A stretch of DNA of 64,000 nt from positions 1 to 64,000 of the forward strand of contig NZ_SNAQ03000008.1 of NCBI RefSeq assembly GCF_004375085.3. Direction: 5' to 3'. Position numbers and translations under genes: made by a program. This DNA comes from Lewinella sp. W8 (GTDB lineage Bacteria > Bacteroidota > Bacteroidia > Chitinophagales > Saprospiraceae). Of this stretch, positions 7,574 to 16,394 are shown piece after piece. Position 1 is the stretch's first letter. Every line of letters starts with the position of its first letter. The notes under the pieces are model-generated. The model was not told where the DNA came from, searched no databases, and worked only from the letters and a program-made list of their open reading frames with translations.

Positions 7574-8443
7574 ATGAAAAAATTTGACTTCCGTATTCTC
7601 AGCGCCGGATTAGGCCTGGCCCTCTTTTTCCTCCTTCTCGGTAATTCCAGCGGTCCGGCCGCAAACGGCAACTACTACACCGGTGCACCTACGGCTGGCG
7701 GTGGCATGGAATCCACGTGCAGTACCTGCCACAGTTCCGGCAGTTTTGGCGAGCCCAACATTCAGGTATCCTTTGCGCTGGATGGTGAAGAACCCGGCCT
7801 TGCCTCCGGTTACCTTCCCGGCGAAACCTACACGGTGACGGTGGCCATCGGGCACAATGAAACGGCGCCGGCGGGCTACGGATTTCAGGCTCAATTCCTG
7901 GATACCTTAGAACGGCCCGCCACTGCGGGGGTACTCTCCATGCCCAGTGACAACGCGCAGATCACCCCCGGCAATGGAGACCGGGTATACGCCGAGCACA
8001 GTACGAGGTCTACCGACAGTACGTTCACCTTCCAGTGGACGGCACCGGAAGAGGGTTCCGGGCCCGTCAACCTGTACGTGGTGGGCAATCTGGTGAATGG
8101 TGCTCAGGGTACGGTGGGAGATAACGGCAGCTCTTCCCCCACCATCGTTCGCCTCGCCGAGGAGCAGTCCACTTCCGTACGGGCGCTGGCCAGTATCCCT
8201 TTCCGCCTGTTCCCCAACCCCAGCACGGGCCCCACTACCCTGCAGGTCATCCCGCGGGTAGCCGGCACTTATGATCTTCGCCTACGCAGCCTCGACGGCC
8301 GGGTAGTCCGTCAGGAACGGCTGCAGCTTAACGCCGGCAGCCATCGCCTGTCGCTGCCCACCGAGGGGCTCGTCCCCGGATTCTACGGCGTTGAACTCAG
8401 TGGCCAGAACAGCCGACTCATCAGTAAATTGATCTTGAACTAA
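7574..8443 (+). CDS. secreted protein, choice-of-anchor V-like domain with CxxCH and T9SS sorting tail
   Basis: A 289-residue exported protein. The N-terminal ~30 residues are a signal peptide. Next comes NYYTGAPTAGGGMESTCSTCHSSG (shown here only as its key part, CSTCH near residue 53), which fits a c-type haem attachment site or a Reeler/choice-of-anchor V signature. A beta-rich domain with YTVTVAI and GYGFQAQ follows to about residue 195. The tail (about 210-289) begins FRLFPNPSTGP, the type A C-terminal domain recognised by the type IX secretion system, so the protein should end on or outside the cell surface. Function is unknown. Whether haem binds is open, because the CxxCH is part of the domain's usual signature. 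Confidence 0.8.
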   Translation: MKKFDFRILSAGLGLALFFLLLGNSSGPAANGNYYTGAPTAGGGMESTCSTCHSSGSFGEPNIQVSFALDGEEPGLASGYLPGETYTVTVAIGHNETAPAGYGFQAQFLDTLERPATAGVLSMPSDNAQITPGNGDRVYAEHSTRSTDSTFTFQWTAPEEGSGPVNLYVVGNLVNGAQGTVGDNGSSSPTIVRLAEEQSTSVRALASIPFRLFPNPSTGPTTLQVIPRVAGTYDLRLRSLDGRVVRQERLQLNAGSHRLSLPTEGLVPGFYGVELSGQNSRLISKLILN

Positions 8444-8503
8444 TTCCCGTATCCACTGCCTCCACGGTCTATCCCGGCATCCTGCGGTGACGCAAAATTG
8501 TCC

Positions 8504-8545
8504 ACAAGGCCCCTTTCTGATCGAGTGATCCGAAGGGGGCTTTGT
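8504..8545 (+). terminator. stem-loop terminator after the T9SS protein
   Basis: A 14-base arm (8504-8517) pairs with 8532-8545 with two wobble pairs, 60 bases after the stop. The T-run is short (TTTGT), so termination may be partial before the next gene. Confidence 0.55.
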
Positions 8546-8586
8546 AATTCGGGCAAAGCCCGGTATTTTCCGCAAAAAAGTATTTC

Positions 8587-9066
8587 ATGGCCCACTTTAC
8601 CTTGTCCAGCGACACTTTTTCCGGCCAGGTTCCCCTGGCGTCCGTTTACCATGATTTTGGTGCCGGTGGCGGCAACCAAAGTCCGGATTTGCGCTGGGAA
8701 AACGCCCCGGAAGGCACCGAGAGCTTCCTGATCATTCTACACGACCCCGACGCGCCGGGGCCGGGAGGATGGTGGCACTGGTGTGCTTTCGACCTTCCCG
8801 CCTCCTGTTCCTCCCTGCCCATGAACGCCAGTGCCGATGGCATGCCGGAGGGAACCATCCAAATCAAAAACAGCTACGGTAGTGTGGGGTACGGTGGGGC
8901 CTGTCCTCCTCCGGGTGACCAGGCGCACGCCTACCACCTGACCGTTTACGCGCTGAAAACCAAATCTTTGGGACTGAACGACGAAGTGTCTCCGGCCATG
9001 GCGCTCTTCGTCGCCGACGAGCACGTGATCGGGAAAGCGGGACTTACGGCCTTTTATAGCCGGTAG
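8587..9066 (+). CDS. YbhB/YbcL-family Raf kinase inhibitor-like protein (PEBP)
   Basis: A 159-residue protein of the phosphatidylethanolamine-binding-protein fold. Diagnostic segments are GGGNQSPDLRWENAP (about 28-42), the HDPDAPGPGGWWHWCAF block (about 52-68) containing the ligand-site DPDAP and the W/H cluster, YGGACPPPGDQAHAYHLTVYAL (about 99-120) and a C-terminal FVADEHVIGKA segment. No signal peptide is seen, so it is probably cytoplasmic. In bacteria the family's role is not settled. The start is the only ATG in a sensible position, 41 bases behind the preceding stem-loop. Confidence 0.93.
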   Translation: MAHFTLSSDTFSGQVPLASVYHDFGAGGGNQSPDLRWENAPEGTESFLIILHDPDAPGPGGWWHWCAFDLPASCSSLPMNASADGMPEGTIQIKNSYGSVGYGGACPPPGDQAHAYHLTVYALKTKSLGLNDEVSPAMALFVADEHVIGKAGLTAFYSR

Positions 9067-9271
9067 GTACGGGGGGAAGTCTCCATTCGCCGATTTCCTT
9101 CGGGCAAGGGGATAAAATTTTCTAGCTAGTTCTATTCGTTAAATAGTGTTCGGACACCATTTCACACGGCTACGCCTTCGTGAAACAGGCTTCCGACCAT
9201 GGTTTACCTCTAGAAGGAACGGTAGATTCTCATCACCCTACTGAAGGGCCATGGCCTCAAGTCTTGTTGCC

Positions 9272-9343
9272 CAGCTACCTTCGGTGGTCGCAAGGACTTG
9301 TCGAGATAGTTAATATTTAAAAAATGCAACGGCGTGCAGGTGC
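9272..9343 (+). repeat. dispersed intergenic repeat, copy 2
   Basis: The first 22 bases (9272-9293, CAGCTACCTTCGGTGGTCGC..) are identical to 17341-17362. The block then continues with a diverged GTCGAGAT..TTAAT part and AATGCAACGGCGTGCAGGTGC (last part 9323-9343). It lies in the 458-base gene-free stretch 9067-9524, which otherwise holds only the promoter of the next gene. Confidence 0.7.
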
Positions 9344-9468
9344 TGCGAATCGGAATCCTCGTGCTTAGCCAGGATGCCAGGCGCTCACCGACAGCCATGT
9401 TCTTGGGTTCATACCCCCAAGCATGTAAACTTAACATTGAATCAGCCCCTAAAACATTAAGTGAGGGT

Positions 9469-9476
9469 TAATTTTG
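9469..9476 (+). promoter_or_regulatory. -7 element of the TonB-dependent receptor gene
   Basis: TAATTTTG matches TAnnTTTG exactly. No TTG stands at the usual 19-21 bases upstream (the nearest is 29 away), so the -33 part is weak or absent. Transcription would start near 9484. This places the receptor start at the ATG at 9525 and rules out a TTG at 9474. Confidence 0.55.
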
Positions 9477-9524
9477 CCGGAAATTAGCCAGGCTATCCGG
9501 CCTGGTGGGATCAACCTCACTTAC

Positions 9525-12500
9525 ATGAAACGCAACTTATTACTTCTCTTGCTCCTCGTAGGTACTACGCTGGGGCTTTCCGCGCAGGCCACCACGGCCT
9601 CGATCAACGGCCGGGTGACCGACGGCAGTGACGAGGGCTTGATTGGCGCTACCATCCAGGCTGTGCACACCCCAACCGGAACTACCTACGGAACGGTTGC
9701 CCAGTCAGACGGGTACTACAACCTCCCGAACCTCCGCATTGGTGGTCCGTACACCATCACGGTCAGCTTTCTGGGATTCGGCACCCAGACGGAAGACGGG
9801 ATTAATCTAAAGCTGGGAGAAAAACGCTCGCTGGACGTACAGCTCCTGGAAGACGGACAAACCCTCGACGAGGTGGTCGTGTCGGCCCGGAAAAACAGCG
9901 TCATCAACAGTGAACGCACCGGTGCGGCTACGCAAATCGGAACGACGGAACTGACCCGGCTACCAACAATTTCTCGTTCGGCCAGTGACTTCACCCGACT
10001 GACGCCGGCCTCGGACGGTAACAGCTTCGGTGGTCGAAACGATCAGTATAATAACTTCACCCTGGACGGGTCCGTGTTCAACAACCCCTTTGGTTTGGAC
10101 GAGGCTACGGCGGGCGGGCAATCAAACGCCCAACCCATCTCCCTGGACGCCATCGAACAGATTCAGGTCAACCTGGCCCCCTACGACGTAACCCAGGCGG
10201 GCTTTACGGGCGCGGGCGTAAACGCCGTGACCAAATCGGGAACCAACGAATTCAAGGGTACCGTTTTTGGTTTCTTCCGTAACCAGGATCTTACGGGAAG
10301 CAAGGTTGAGGGTGAAGACATCTTCGTTCCCGAGCTTTCCCAACTGCAGACGGGTGCCAGCCTTGGCGGCCCGATCATCAAAGACAAGCTTTTCTTCTTC
10401 GCCAACTTTGAGCTGGAGCGGCGCTCAGACCTGGGTTCTAACTTTCTGGCCTCGCGACCTGGGTTAATGGGCGAGCAGGTCAGTCGGGTGGAAGCCGCGG
10501 ACCTGGATGCCATCAGCACTGCGCTGCAGAACCGGTTTGGTTACGAAACCGGGGTTTATGAAGGCTACCTTCACGACACTGACAACGAAAAGGGGCTGTT
10601 TAAACTCGACTGGAACATTGCTCCCGGCAACACCTTAACGGCAACCTACAACTTCCTGAACGCCAGCCGTGACCTGAACGCTAACCGCTTCGCATTGGGT
10701 CGTCGTGGTCCAGATGCCTCCACGCTGCAGTTCTTCAATTCGGGGTACCAAATCAATAACAAAATTCAGTCCGGCATCATTGAATGGCGCAGTTTATTCG
10801 CCGATAAATTCAGCAATAAACTCCAGGTTGGATTTACCGATTATGAGGATTTCCGCAACCCCTTCAGCGATCCCTTCCCGAGCCTGATCATCCAGCGTGA
10901 CGGAACCAATTACGCCGTTGTGGGCCATGAACCCTTCTCCATCAACAACCGGCTGGACCAGAGCGTATTCCAAATCACCAACAACCTGCAATACTTTGCG
11001 GGTAAGCACACCGTAACGGTGGGCGTCAACTTTGAGCGCTTTGAATTTGACAACAGCTTCAACCTGGGCGCTTACCCCGGTGTTTTCGGTCCGGTAGATG
11101 CCGCGGCACAAAGCAGCCCCGAAGCCTTCATCGAGGCGGTGAACAACGGCGTTTTTGATCAAGCCGTAGCGGACGCCCAGGCAGCGTTTGCCAATGGGAA
11201 TGCCAGCACCCCACAAAGTACCGGATACAATGGAACGAACTGGGCATTGGCTGAAACCAACGTTGGCCAGCTAGGTCTCTACGTGCAGGACGAGATTTCC
11301 CTCACCCCTGACTTCACCCTGACGGTAGGCGTTCGCCTCGACAAACCGCTCTATTTCGATACCGCCGAAAAAATTCAGGAGAACATTGATCGTAACTGCT
11401 GTTACGACCCCACCATCACCTATTACGACGAAAACAACGAAGCCATCCAGTTTGACCACACGGACCTTCCCGACAACAGCTTCCTGATCAACCCTCGCGT
11501 TGGCTTCAACTGGGACGTCAACGGCGACCAGACTTTCCAGCTGCGCGGTGGATCCGGCCTGTTTAGTGGTCGTTTCCCCTTCGTGTGGATTGGTAACCAG
11601 GTCGCTAACCCCAACTTCTTCTTCTACAACACCACCGCTGCGGATTTTCAGTTTCCCCAGGTATGGCGTTCCAATCTCGGTGCCGACCTATCCTTCGGGG
11701 AAGGATGGACGGTCTCCGGCGACCTGATTTATACCGCCGACCAAAATGCCATGATCGTTCGCAATTACGGCCTACGCACACCCGGAGGCACCCTTCCCGG
11801 AGTGGACAACCGGCCCGTATACCGTTCTGCGGAAGATCGCGCCCAGGTATTTGGCGCCCCGACGAACGCCTACGTATTCACCAATACGGACATCGGCCGG
11901 AGCATCAATGCCTCCTTCGAACTCAAGCGCAACTGGCCCAACGGGTTATTCACCAGTATCGGATATAACTTTCTGGACGCTCAGGAAGCAAGCTCCATTG
12001 AAGCGGAGATTTCTTCCGACGCTTACGAGCGCAACCCCGCCTTCGGCAACGTAAATCAGGCGACCCTCGCTCCCAGCCTTTACGGTAATCGCCACCGGAT
12101 CGTGGGTAGTGCACACAAACGCTGGACGTACGGTGCCGAGGACCAGTGGGCGACCACCGTAGCACTCTTCTTCCAGTATGCACAGGGTGGTCGATTCAGC
12201 TACACCTACAGCGGTGACATTAACAACGATGGCTCTGGATTGAATGACCTCATTTACGTTCCAACTCAGGCCGAAATGTCAACCATCGAGTTTGTGGGTG
12301 GAGAGTCTCAGCGTCAGGCTTTCAACAACTTCATTGAACAGGATGAATACCTGAGCGGTCGTCGTGGTGACTACGCAGAGCGTTACGCTATTCTCAGCCC
12401 CTGGTACTCCAACTGGGATGTTCGCATCGCCCAGGATGTCCGTGTTCCCGGTAGCGACAACGTAATTCAGTTTACCGCCGACATCATCAACATCGGCAAC

Positions 12501-12683
12501 TTGCTCAACAGTAACTGGGGCGTACGACAATTCCCCGTCAACAACCAGCCCATCGGGGTATCGATTCAGGAAGATGGCACCCCCATTTACAGCTTCGACG
12601 AGACCCTGACGAACACCTTCACCAACGACTTCAGCCTGCTGAGTCGCTGGCAGGTTCAGTTTGGTCTGCGGTACAGCTTCTAA
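9525..12683 (+). CDS. TonB-dependent outer-membrane receptor with carboxypeptidase-like plug extension
   Basis: A 1052-residue outer-membrane transporter. Residues 1-22 are a signal peptide (MKRNLLLLLLLVGTTLGLSAQ). A carboxypeptidase-regulatory/CarbopepD-like domain follows (about 25-110; SINGRVTDGSDEGLIGATI and the VSFLGF turn). The plug begins around 120 with LDEVVVSARKNSV and includes the FTLDGSVFNNPFG and AYDVTQAGFTGAGVNAVTKSGTN-like stretch. A barrel with many GRxG/aromatic strands ends in WQVQFGLRYSF, with the terminal aromatic. It belongs to the Oar-like group of receptors, with no SusD partner beside it, so the substrate is unknown. A strong terminator follows. Confidence 0.92.
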   Translation: MKRNLLLLLLLVGTTLGLSAQATTASINGRVTDGSDEGLIGATIQAVHTPTGTTYGTVAQSDGYYNLPNLRIGGPYTITVSFLGFGTQTEDGINLKLGEKRSLDVQLLEDGQTLDEVVVSARKNSVINSERTGAATQIGTTELTRLPTISRSASDFTRLTPASDGNSFGGRNDQYNNFTLDGSVFNNPFGLDEATAGGQSNAQPISLDAIEQIQVNLAPYDVTQAGFTGAGVNAVTKSGTNEFKGTVFGFFRNQDLTGSKVEGEDIFVPELSQLQTGASLGGPIIKDKLFFFANFELERRSDLGSNFLASRPGLMGEQVSRVEAADLDAISTALQNRFGYETGVYEGYLHDTDNEKGLFKLDWNIAPGNTLTATYNFLNASRDLNANRFALGRRGPDASTLQFFNSGYQINNKIQSGIIEWRSLFADKFSNKLQVGFTDYEDFRNPFSDPFPSLIIQRDGTNYAVVGHEPFSINNRLDQSVFQITNNLQYFAGKHTVTVGVNFERFEFDNSFNLGAYPGVFGPVDAAAQSSPEAFIEAVNNGVFDQAVADAQAAFANGNASTPQSTGYNGTNWALAETNVGQLGLYVQDEISLTPDFTLTVGVRLDKPLYFDTAEKIQENIDRNCCYDPTITYYDENNEAIQFDHTDLPDNSFLINPRVGFNWDVNGDQTFQLRGGSGLFSGRFPFVWIGNQVANPNFFFYNTTAADFQFPQVWRSNLGADLSFGEGWTVSGDLIYTADQNAMIVRNYGLRTPGGTLPGVDNRPVYRSAEDRAQVFGAPTNAYVFTNTDIGRSINASFELKRNWPNGLFTSIGYNFLDAQEASSIEAEISSDAYERNPAFGNVNQATLAPSLYGNRHRIVGSAHKRWTYGAEDQWATTVALFFQYAQGGRFSYTYSGDINNDGSGLNDLIYVPTQAEMSTIEFVGGESQRQAFNNFIEQDEYLSGRRGDYAERYAILSPWYSNWDVRIAQDVRVPGSDNVIQFTADIINIGNLLNSNWGVRQFPVNNQPIGVSIQEDGTPIYSFDETLTNTFTNDFSLLSRWQVQFGLRYSF

Positions 12684-12701
12684 ACAGCATTACCAAATGC
12701 A

Positions 12702-12743
12702 AATCCCCCGGCTTCCGGTAAGAAGTCGGGGGATTTCTTTTAT
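12702..12743 (+). terminator. Rho-independent terminator of the receptor gene
   Basis: AATCCCCCG (12702-12710) pairs with CGGGGGATT (12727-12735), followed by TTCTTTTATT. It begins 19 bases after the stop codon. Confidence 0.85.
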
Positions 12744-12791
12744 TGTAAAACCCTGCATTCAGCGTTCACTTCAGTCTCTTCGGGAATCTTC

Positions 12792-13688
12792 TTAATCCAG
12801 GTACCGTTTGGTCAGTCCCTGATAGGCGTCAATCCGCCGGTCCCGGAAGAAGGGCCAGATTCTACGGACGTCCTCCGTCCGTTGCCGGTCGATGATGACC
12901 ACCGCTGTCGCCGGCTCATCCACGGGGGCATCGTAGAGGAGTTCTCCCTGCGGACCGGCCACAAAGGAGGAACCCCAGAACTGAATGCCGCCGGTTACCT
13001 CACTGGGGTCCGCTTCGTAGCCGGTTCGGTTCACGGAGACGACCGGCAGGCCGTTCGCGACGGCGTGGCCGCGCTGGCTGATCCTCCAGGCATCCCGCTG
13101 GCGAGCCTTTTCCTCCGACGAATCGGTTGATTCGTAGCCAATGGCCGTGGGATAAATCAGGAGTTCGGCGCCCGCCAGGGCCATCAACCTTGCCGCCTCC
13201 GGGTACCACTGGTCCCAGCAGACCAGGACGCCCAGCACGCCGACGCTGGTCTTGATGGGGGTGAAGCCGAGATCACCGGGCGTGAAGTAAAACTTTTCGT
13301 AGTAGGCCGGGTCATCGGGGATGTGCATTTTCCGGTACTTGCCCGCGATGGACCCATCGCGCTCAATGACCACGGCGGTATTGTGGCAGAGGCCCGGAGC
13401 ACGCCGTTCAAAGAGGGACAGCACGATGACCAGGTCAAGCTCTTTGGCTAAACGTCCGAAAAAATCGGTACTCGGACCGGGGATGGTTTCCGCCTGTTCA
13501 AATACCGTCACGTCCTCGGTCTGGCAGAAATACCTGCCCGCGTGGAGTTCCTGAAGGACGACCAGTTGTGCTCCCTGGGCCTTACAGTTTCTGATTTCCC
13601 GTTCGCTGACGGCCCAGTTGGCCGTACGATCATCGGAGTTGGCCTGTTGGACCAGGCCAACGGCTAAATAACGAGCCTCATGTGTCAT
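12792..13688 (-). CDS. aguB: N-carbamoylputrescine amidase
   Basis: A 298-residue nitrilase-superfamily enzyme that converts N-carbamoylputrescine to putrescine, CO2 and ammonia. The catalytic triad is visible: Glu47 in QELHAGRYFC, Lys120 in KYRKMHIPDD and Cys157 in VLVCWDQWYPEAAR. The HAGRYFC and CWDQWYPE wording is that of AguB, not of general nitrilases. The start ATG is 26 bases behind the stop of an Lrp-type regulator gene on the same strand, so the two may be co-transcribed. The agmatine deiminase that makes the substrate (AguA) is not in the window. Confidence 0.92.
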   Translation of the reverse strand: MTHEARYLAVGLVQQANSDDRTANWAVSEREIRNCKAQGAQLVVLQELHAGRYFCQTEDVTVFEQAETIPGPSTDFFGRLAKELDLVIVLSLFERRAPGLCHNTAVVIERDGSIAGKYRKMHIPDDPAYYEKFYFTPGDLGFTPIKTSVGVLGVLVCWDQWYPEAARLMALAGAELLIYPTAIGYESTDSSEEKARQRDAWRISQRGHAVANGLPVVSVNRTGYEADPSEVTGGIQFWGSSFVAGPQGELLYDAPVDEPATAVVIIDRQRTEDVRRIWPFFRDRRIDAYQGLTKRYLD

Positions 13689-13714
13689 GGAAAGGCGCTT
13701 TAACGACCGCGAAC

Positions 13715-14197
13715 TTACTCTCCGTCTCCGTAGTCGTAGGGGAGTCGCTTGGAGTCCTTGACGGTAGAAAGCGTCATCAGGGTCTTGAGCCGCTCGATTT
13801 CGTCAATCTGCTGGAGCGTCTTAAACAGCAGGCGTTCGTAGGTGGGAATGTCCTTACAAACAATCTTGATGAGGAAGTCTGCTTCACCGGTAATGATGTA
13901 GCATTCGGTAATTTCCTCGATGCTGTCAACCTGTTCCAGAAAACTCTCCCGGGCCTGTTCTTTACGCCAGTCCAACGAGACCAAAACGAAAGTTTTCACC
14001 ATCAGACCAATGGCCTCGGGGTTCACCTGAGCGTGGTAGCTGTTGATCACTTCATTTTGTTCCAACTTTTTTACCCGTTCGAGCGTAGGAGCGGGGCTCA
14101 AGCCGATGCGTTTTGACAGGTCGAGGTTGGTGATCTTACTGTTATCCTGAAGGATTTTCAGGATGTGCAGGTCTATTTTATCTAGTTTGTCAGACAT
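13715..14197 (-). CDS. Lrp/AsnC-family transcriptional regulator
   Basis: A 160-residue DNA-binding regulator. The N-terminal helix-turn-helix (about 8-50) reads LHILKILQDNSKITNLDLSKRIGLSP. A RAM (amino-acid-sensing) domain of alternating beta-alpha-beta follows from about 65, including ECYIITGEADFLIKIVCKD. Such proteins respond to amino acids and form octamers. It stands between glutamate dehydrogenase and the putrescine gene, both nitrogen-metabolism genes on the same strand, which makes them natural targets, though this is inference. Confidence 0.92.
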   Translation of the reverse strand: MSDKLDKIDLHILKILQDNSKITNLDLSKRIGLSPAPTLERVKKLEQNEVINSYHAQVNPEAIGLMVKTFVLVSLDWRKEQARESFLEQVDSIEEITECYIITGEADFLIKIVCKDIPTYERLLFKTLQQIDEIERLKTLMTLSTVKDSKRLPYDYGDGE

Positions 14198-14272
14198 GGA
14201 TGTAAGCAGAAATTTTCAGATCGCCCAAAAAGCGTTTGCAGGGTCTTTATGGACAACGCCACTGGTGTGTAG

Positions 14273-14327
14273 ATGAAAACGAACCCGGAGTGGAAACAGC
14301 CAGTGGGCCATCCCTTACTCCGGGTTC
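14273..14327 (-). terminator. terminator after glutamate dehydrogenase
   Basis: An 11-bp perfect stem (14281-14291 with 14317-14327) around a 25-base loop is followed on the minus strand by GTTTTCATC. It separates the dehydrogenase from the Lrp gene. Confidence 0.6.
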
Positions 14328-14466
14328 ATCGTTCCATTTGAAACAATCGTTGGTGAATAATTTAGGCTAACAAAGCATTCGCTTTATTGCGGGGCGAAGA
14401 TACCCCTTTGCCAACTATTATTTCAATTCGAGGCAAAGAAAAGTATAAAATTTGCCGCAATTCGAT

Positions 14467-15888
14467 TTAGGGCCAAATACCTAGCGCGATATAATCATTG
14501 GATATCTTGCTAATTGCCAGTGCAAAAGCAGCGGTTCGCAGGTCATTGATCCCCTCTTTTTCCCGGTAGAGTTCGTAAATCCCCTGGAAGCCGGTAATCA
14601 TCGTTTCTTCCAGGCCGGAACGGACCAGGTCAATTTCATCCGCCCCACGAACGATCATCTGCTTATCCCGCTCACTGACGGTTTTCCCCGTGGTTTGCTC
14701 GATCTGTTCGATGATCCGACGGTAGGCTCCCTCGTCAAAACGCTTTTCGAGGCGACCGAAGCGCATGTGGCTCAGGTTCTTAAGCCACTCGAAGTAACTC
14801 ACCGTCACCCCGCCGGCGTTGAGATAGATATCGGGAATGACCACGACGCCTTTCTTAGCCAGAATCTCCGCACCGTCGGCGGTTACGGGACCGTTGGCGG
14901 CCTCCGCGATGATCTTAGCCTTTACGTTGGGGGCGTTATCGCGGTCAATCTGGTTTTCCAGTGCGGCCGGAACGAGAATGTCACACTCAAATTCCATGAC
15001 GGCGCGACGATCCTCCTTGCCGAAGGTCTGCACGCCGGGGAAACTCAGGATGCTGCCGTGCTCCTGGCGGTGGCGCATTACTTCGTGGATGTCAAAGCCG
15101 TCCTTACTGTAGATGGCTCCTTCCACTTCGGAAACGCCAATAATCTTGACACCGCCTTCGTCCTGGCTGATGGTGGCCGTATGGGCGCCCACGTTACCGA
15201 GTCCCTGAACCACCATGGTTTTCCCCTCGATTCCCAGGGAAAGACCAAGTTTGTCCATCAGGTCTTTTTGGTTGCAGGCTTCCCGAATGCCGTAGAAAAC
15301 ACCACGGCCGGTCGCTTCCGTGCGGCCGCGTACTCCGTTCTGGTTGACGGGTTTACCCGTTACGCATCCCGCAGCATTAATGTCATCACCGTGGAAGGAA
15401 CGGTAAGTATCGTAGATCCAGGCCATCTCGCGGCTACCGGTGCCGTAGTCGGGTGCCGGAACGTCAATGGCCGGGCCGATGAATTTGCGCCGAATCAGTT
15501 CGGTGGTGTAACGGCGGGTAATCTTTTCCAGATCGGACTCGCTGTATTCCCAGGGATTGATCCGTACGCCCCCCTTTGCTCCCCCAAAGGGAACGTCCAC
15601 GATGGCACACTTGTAGGACATCAGGGTAGCCAGGGCTACCACTTCTTCCTGATTAACGTGGTTAGAATACCGGATGCCGCCCTTAGTGGGGCTACGGTGG
15701 TGGCTGTGTTGCGCCCGGTAGGCCTCGATTACCTTAACCTCCCCGTTAATCTTAACGGGAAAATATACCTGGTATACCGAGTTACAAACCTTGATTTGCT
15801 TCAGCAGACCTTCGGGCAGGTCCGTGAAGGGAGCGGCAGCATCAAAGTAGCGATTGACACTGTCCAGAAAAGAGACGTTATTAGGCAT
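14467..15888 (-). CDS. Glu/Leu/Phe/Val-type glutamate dehydrogenase
   Basis: A 473-residue NAD(P)-linked amino-acid dehydrogenase interconverting glutamate and 2-oxoglutarate plus ammonia. The catalytic lysine motif VPFGGAKGGVRINP stands near residue 100, preceded by HHRSPTKGGIRYS with another active-site lysine. The Rossmann fold starts at VVQGLGNVGAHTA (about 228). A downstream AAN(G)PVT-type segment reads IAEAANGPVTADG. The ATG at 15888 overlaps the end of the upstream small gene as ATGCCTAA, indicating translational coupling. A TTG at 15897 is the other possible start and is less likely. Close similarity to leucine dehydrogenases leaves the preferred amino acid open, but length and motifs favour glutamate. 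Confidence 0.93.
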   Translation of the reverse strand: MPNNVSFLDSVNRYFDAAAPFTDLPEGLLKQIKVCNSVYQVYFPVKINGEVKVIEAYRAQHSHHRSPTKGGIRYSNHVNQEEVVALATLMSYKCAIVDVPFGGAKGGVRINPWEYSESDLEKITRRYTTELIRRKFIGPAIDVPAPDYGTGSREMAWIYDTYRSFHGDDINAAGCVTGKPVNQNGVRGRTEATGRGVFYGIREACNQKDLMDKLGLSLGIEGKTMVVQGLGNVGAHTATISQDEGGVKIIGVSEVEGAIYSKDGFDIHEVMRHRQEHGSILSFPGVQTFGKEDRRAVMEFECDILVPAALENQIDRDNAPNVKAKIIAEAANGPVTADGAEILAKKGVVVIPDIYLNAGGVTVSYFEWLKNLSHMRFGRLEKRFDEGAYRRIIEQIEQTTGKTVSERDKQMIVRGADEIDLVRSGLEETMITGFQGIYELYREKEGINDLRTAAFALAISKISNDYIALGIWP

Positions 15889-16099
15889 GATCGTCAATTT
15901 GGTTTTCTAAGTCGCTGAGGCGACGGTCCAAAGACCATAAGTAAAAAGCAAGCCCCAGAAAAACGAGCACGATCACTCCCACAACTACGTATATCTTTCC
16001 CACGCTGCGCAGGAAGTCTGCGGGAGGAGTATCTCCCTGAGCCAGCATCATCGCAGTGGCGCACAGGAACGTCAGAAAGGTGGTGGTCAATCGGCGCAT
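15881..16099 (-). CDS. CcmD-like small membrane protein
   Basis: A 72-residue protein with a signal-like N-terminal helix (residues 4-20, LTTTFLTFLCATAMMLAQ) and a second membrane helix (about 34-54), then a charged tail RRLSDLENQIDD. This matches the short CcmD-family proteins of Bacteroidota. CcmD normally helps CcmC export haem in cytochrome c maturation, but no other ccm gene is here. It overlaps the glutamate dehydrogenase start by eight bases. Its function beside that gene is unknown. Confidence 0.75.
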   Translation of the reverse strand: MRRLTTTFLTFLCATAMMLAQGDTPPADFLRSVGKIYVVVGVIVLVFLGLAFYLWSLDRRLSDLENQIDDHA

Positions 16100-16127
16100 G
16101 AGTCCGGACTATTTTGGTTAGGCAAGG

Positions 16128-16135
16128 CAAAGGTA
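16128..16135 (-). promoter_or_regulatory. -7 element of the CcmD-like/glutamate dehydrogenase operon
   Basis: The minus strand reads TACCTTTG, a perfect TAnnTTTG, 29 bases before the ATG of the small membrane protein. No TTG stands at the correct distance upstream, so only the -7 half is supported. Confidence 0.5.
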
Positions 16136-16341
16136 TACTTTGCAATGGAGGCGAAAGTCGGGTTTTTGTCGGGATTGCGCAACTACCCGCAAAAACAATA
16201 GTTATCCCGCCCGTATCCACGACAACAATCCTCCACAAAAGCAGTCCCAAAGCGGCAATTTTTCGCGCCGAGGGGGCATCTTCCAACGAATCCTGGAGGG
16301 TGATTATTCATCGAATCTGGCCCTGGATTTATCGAAAGAAA

Positions 16342-16372
16342 TTGGGAAGAGCATGGTCATCGCCTAGTTTGG
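16342..16372 (+). promoter_or_regulatory. near-consensus promoter of the first small paralog
   Basis: TTG (16342-16344), a 20-base spacer and TAGTTTGG (16365-16372), one base off TAnnTTTG. It is 22 bases ahead of the ATG at 16395. Confidence 0.4.
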
Positions 16373-16394
16373 TCACGAATAAACTGATGCACCA

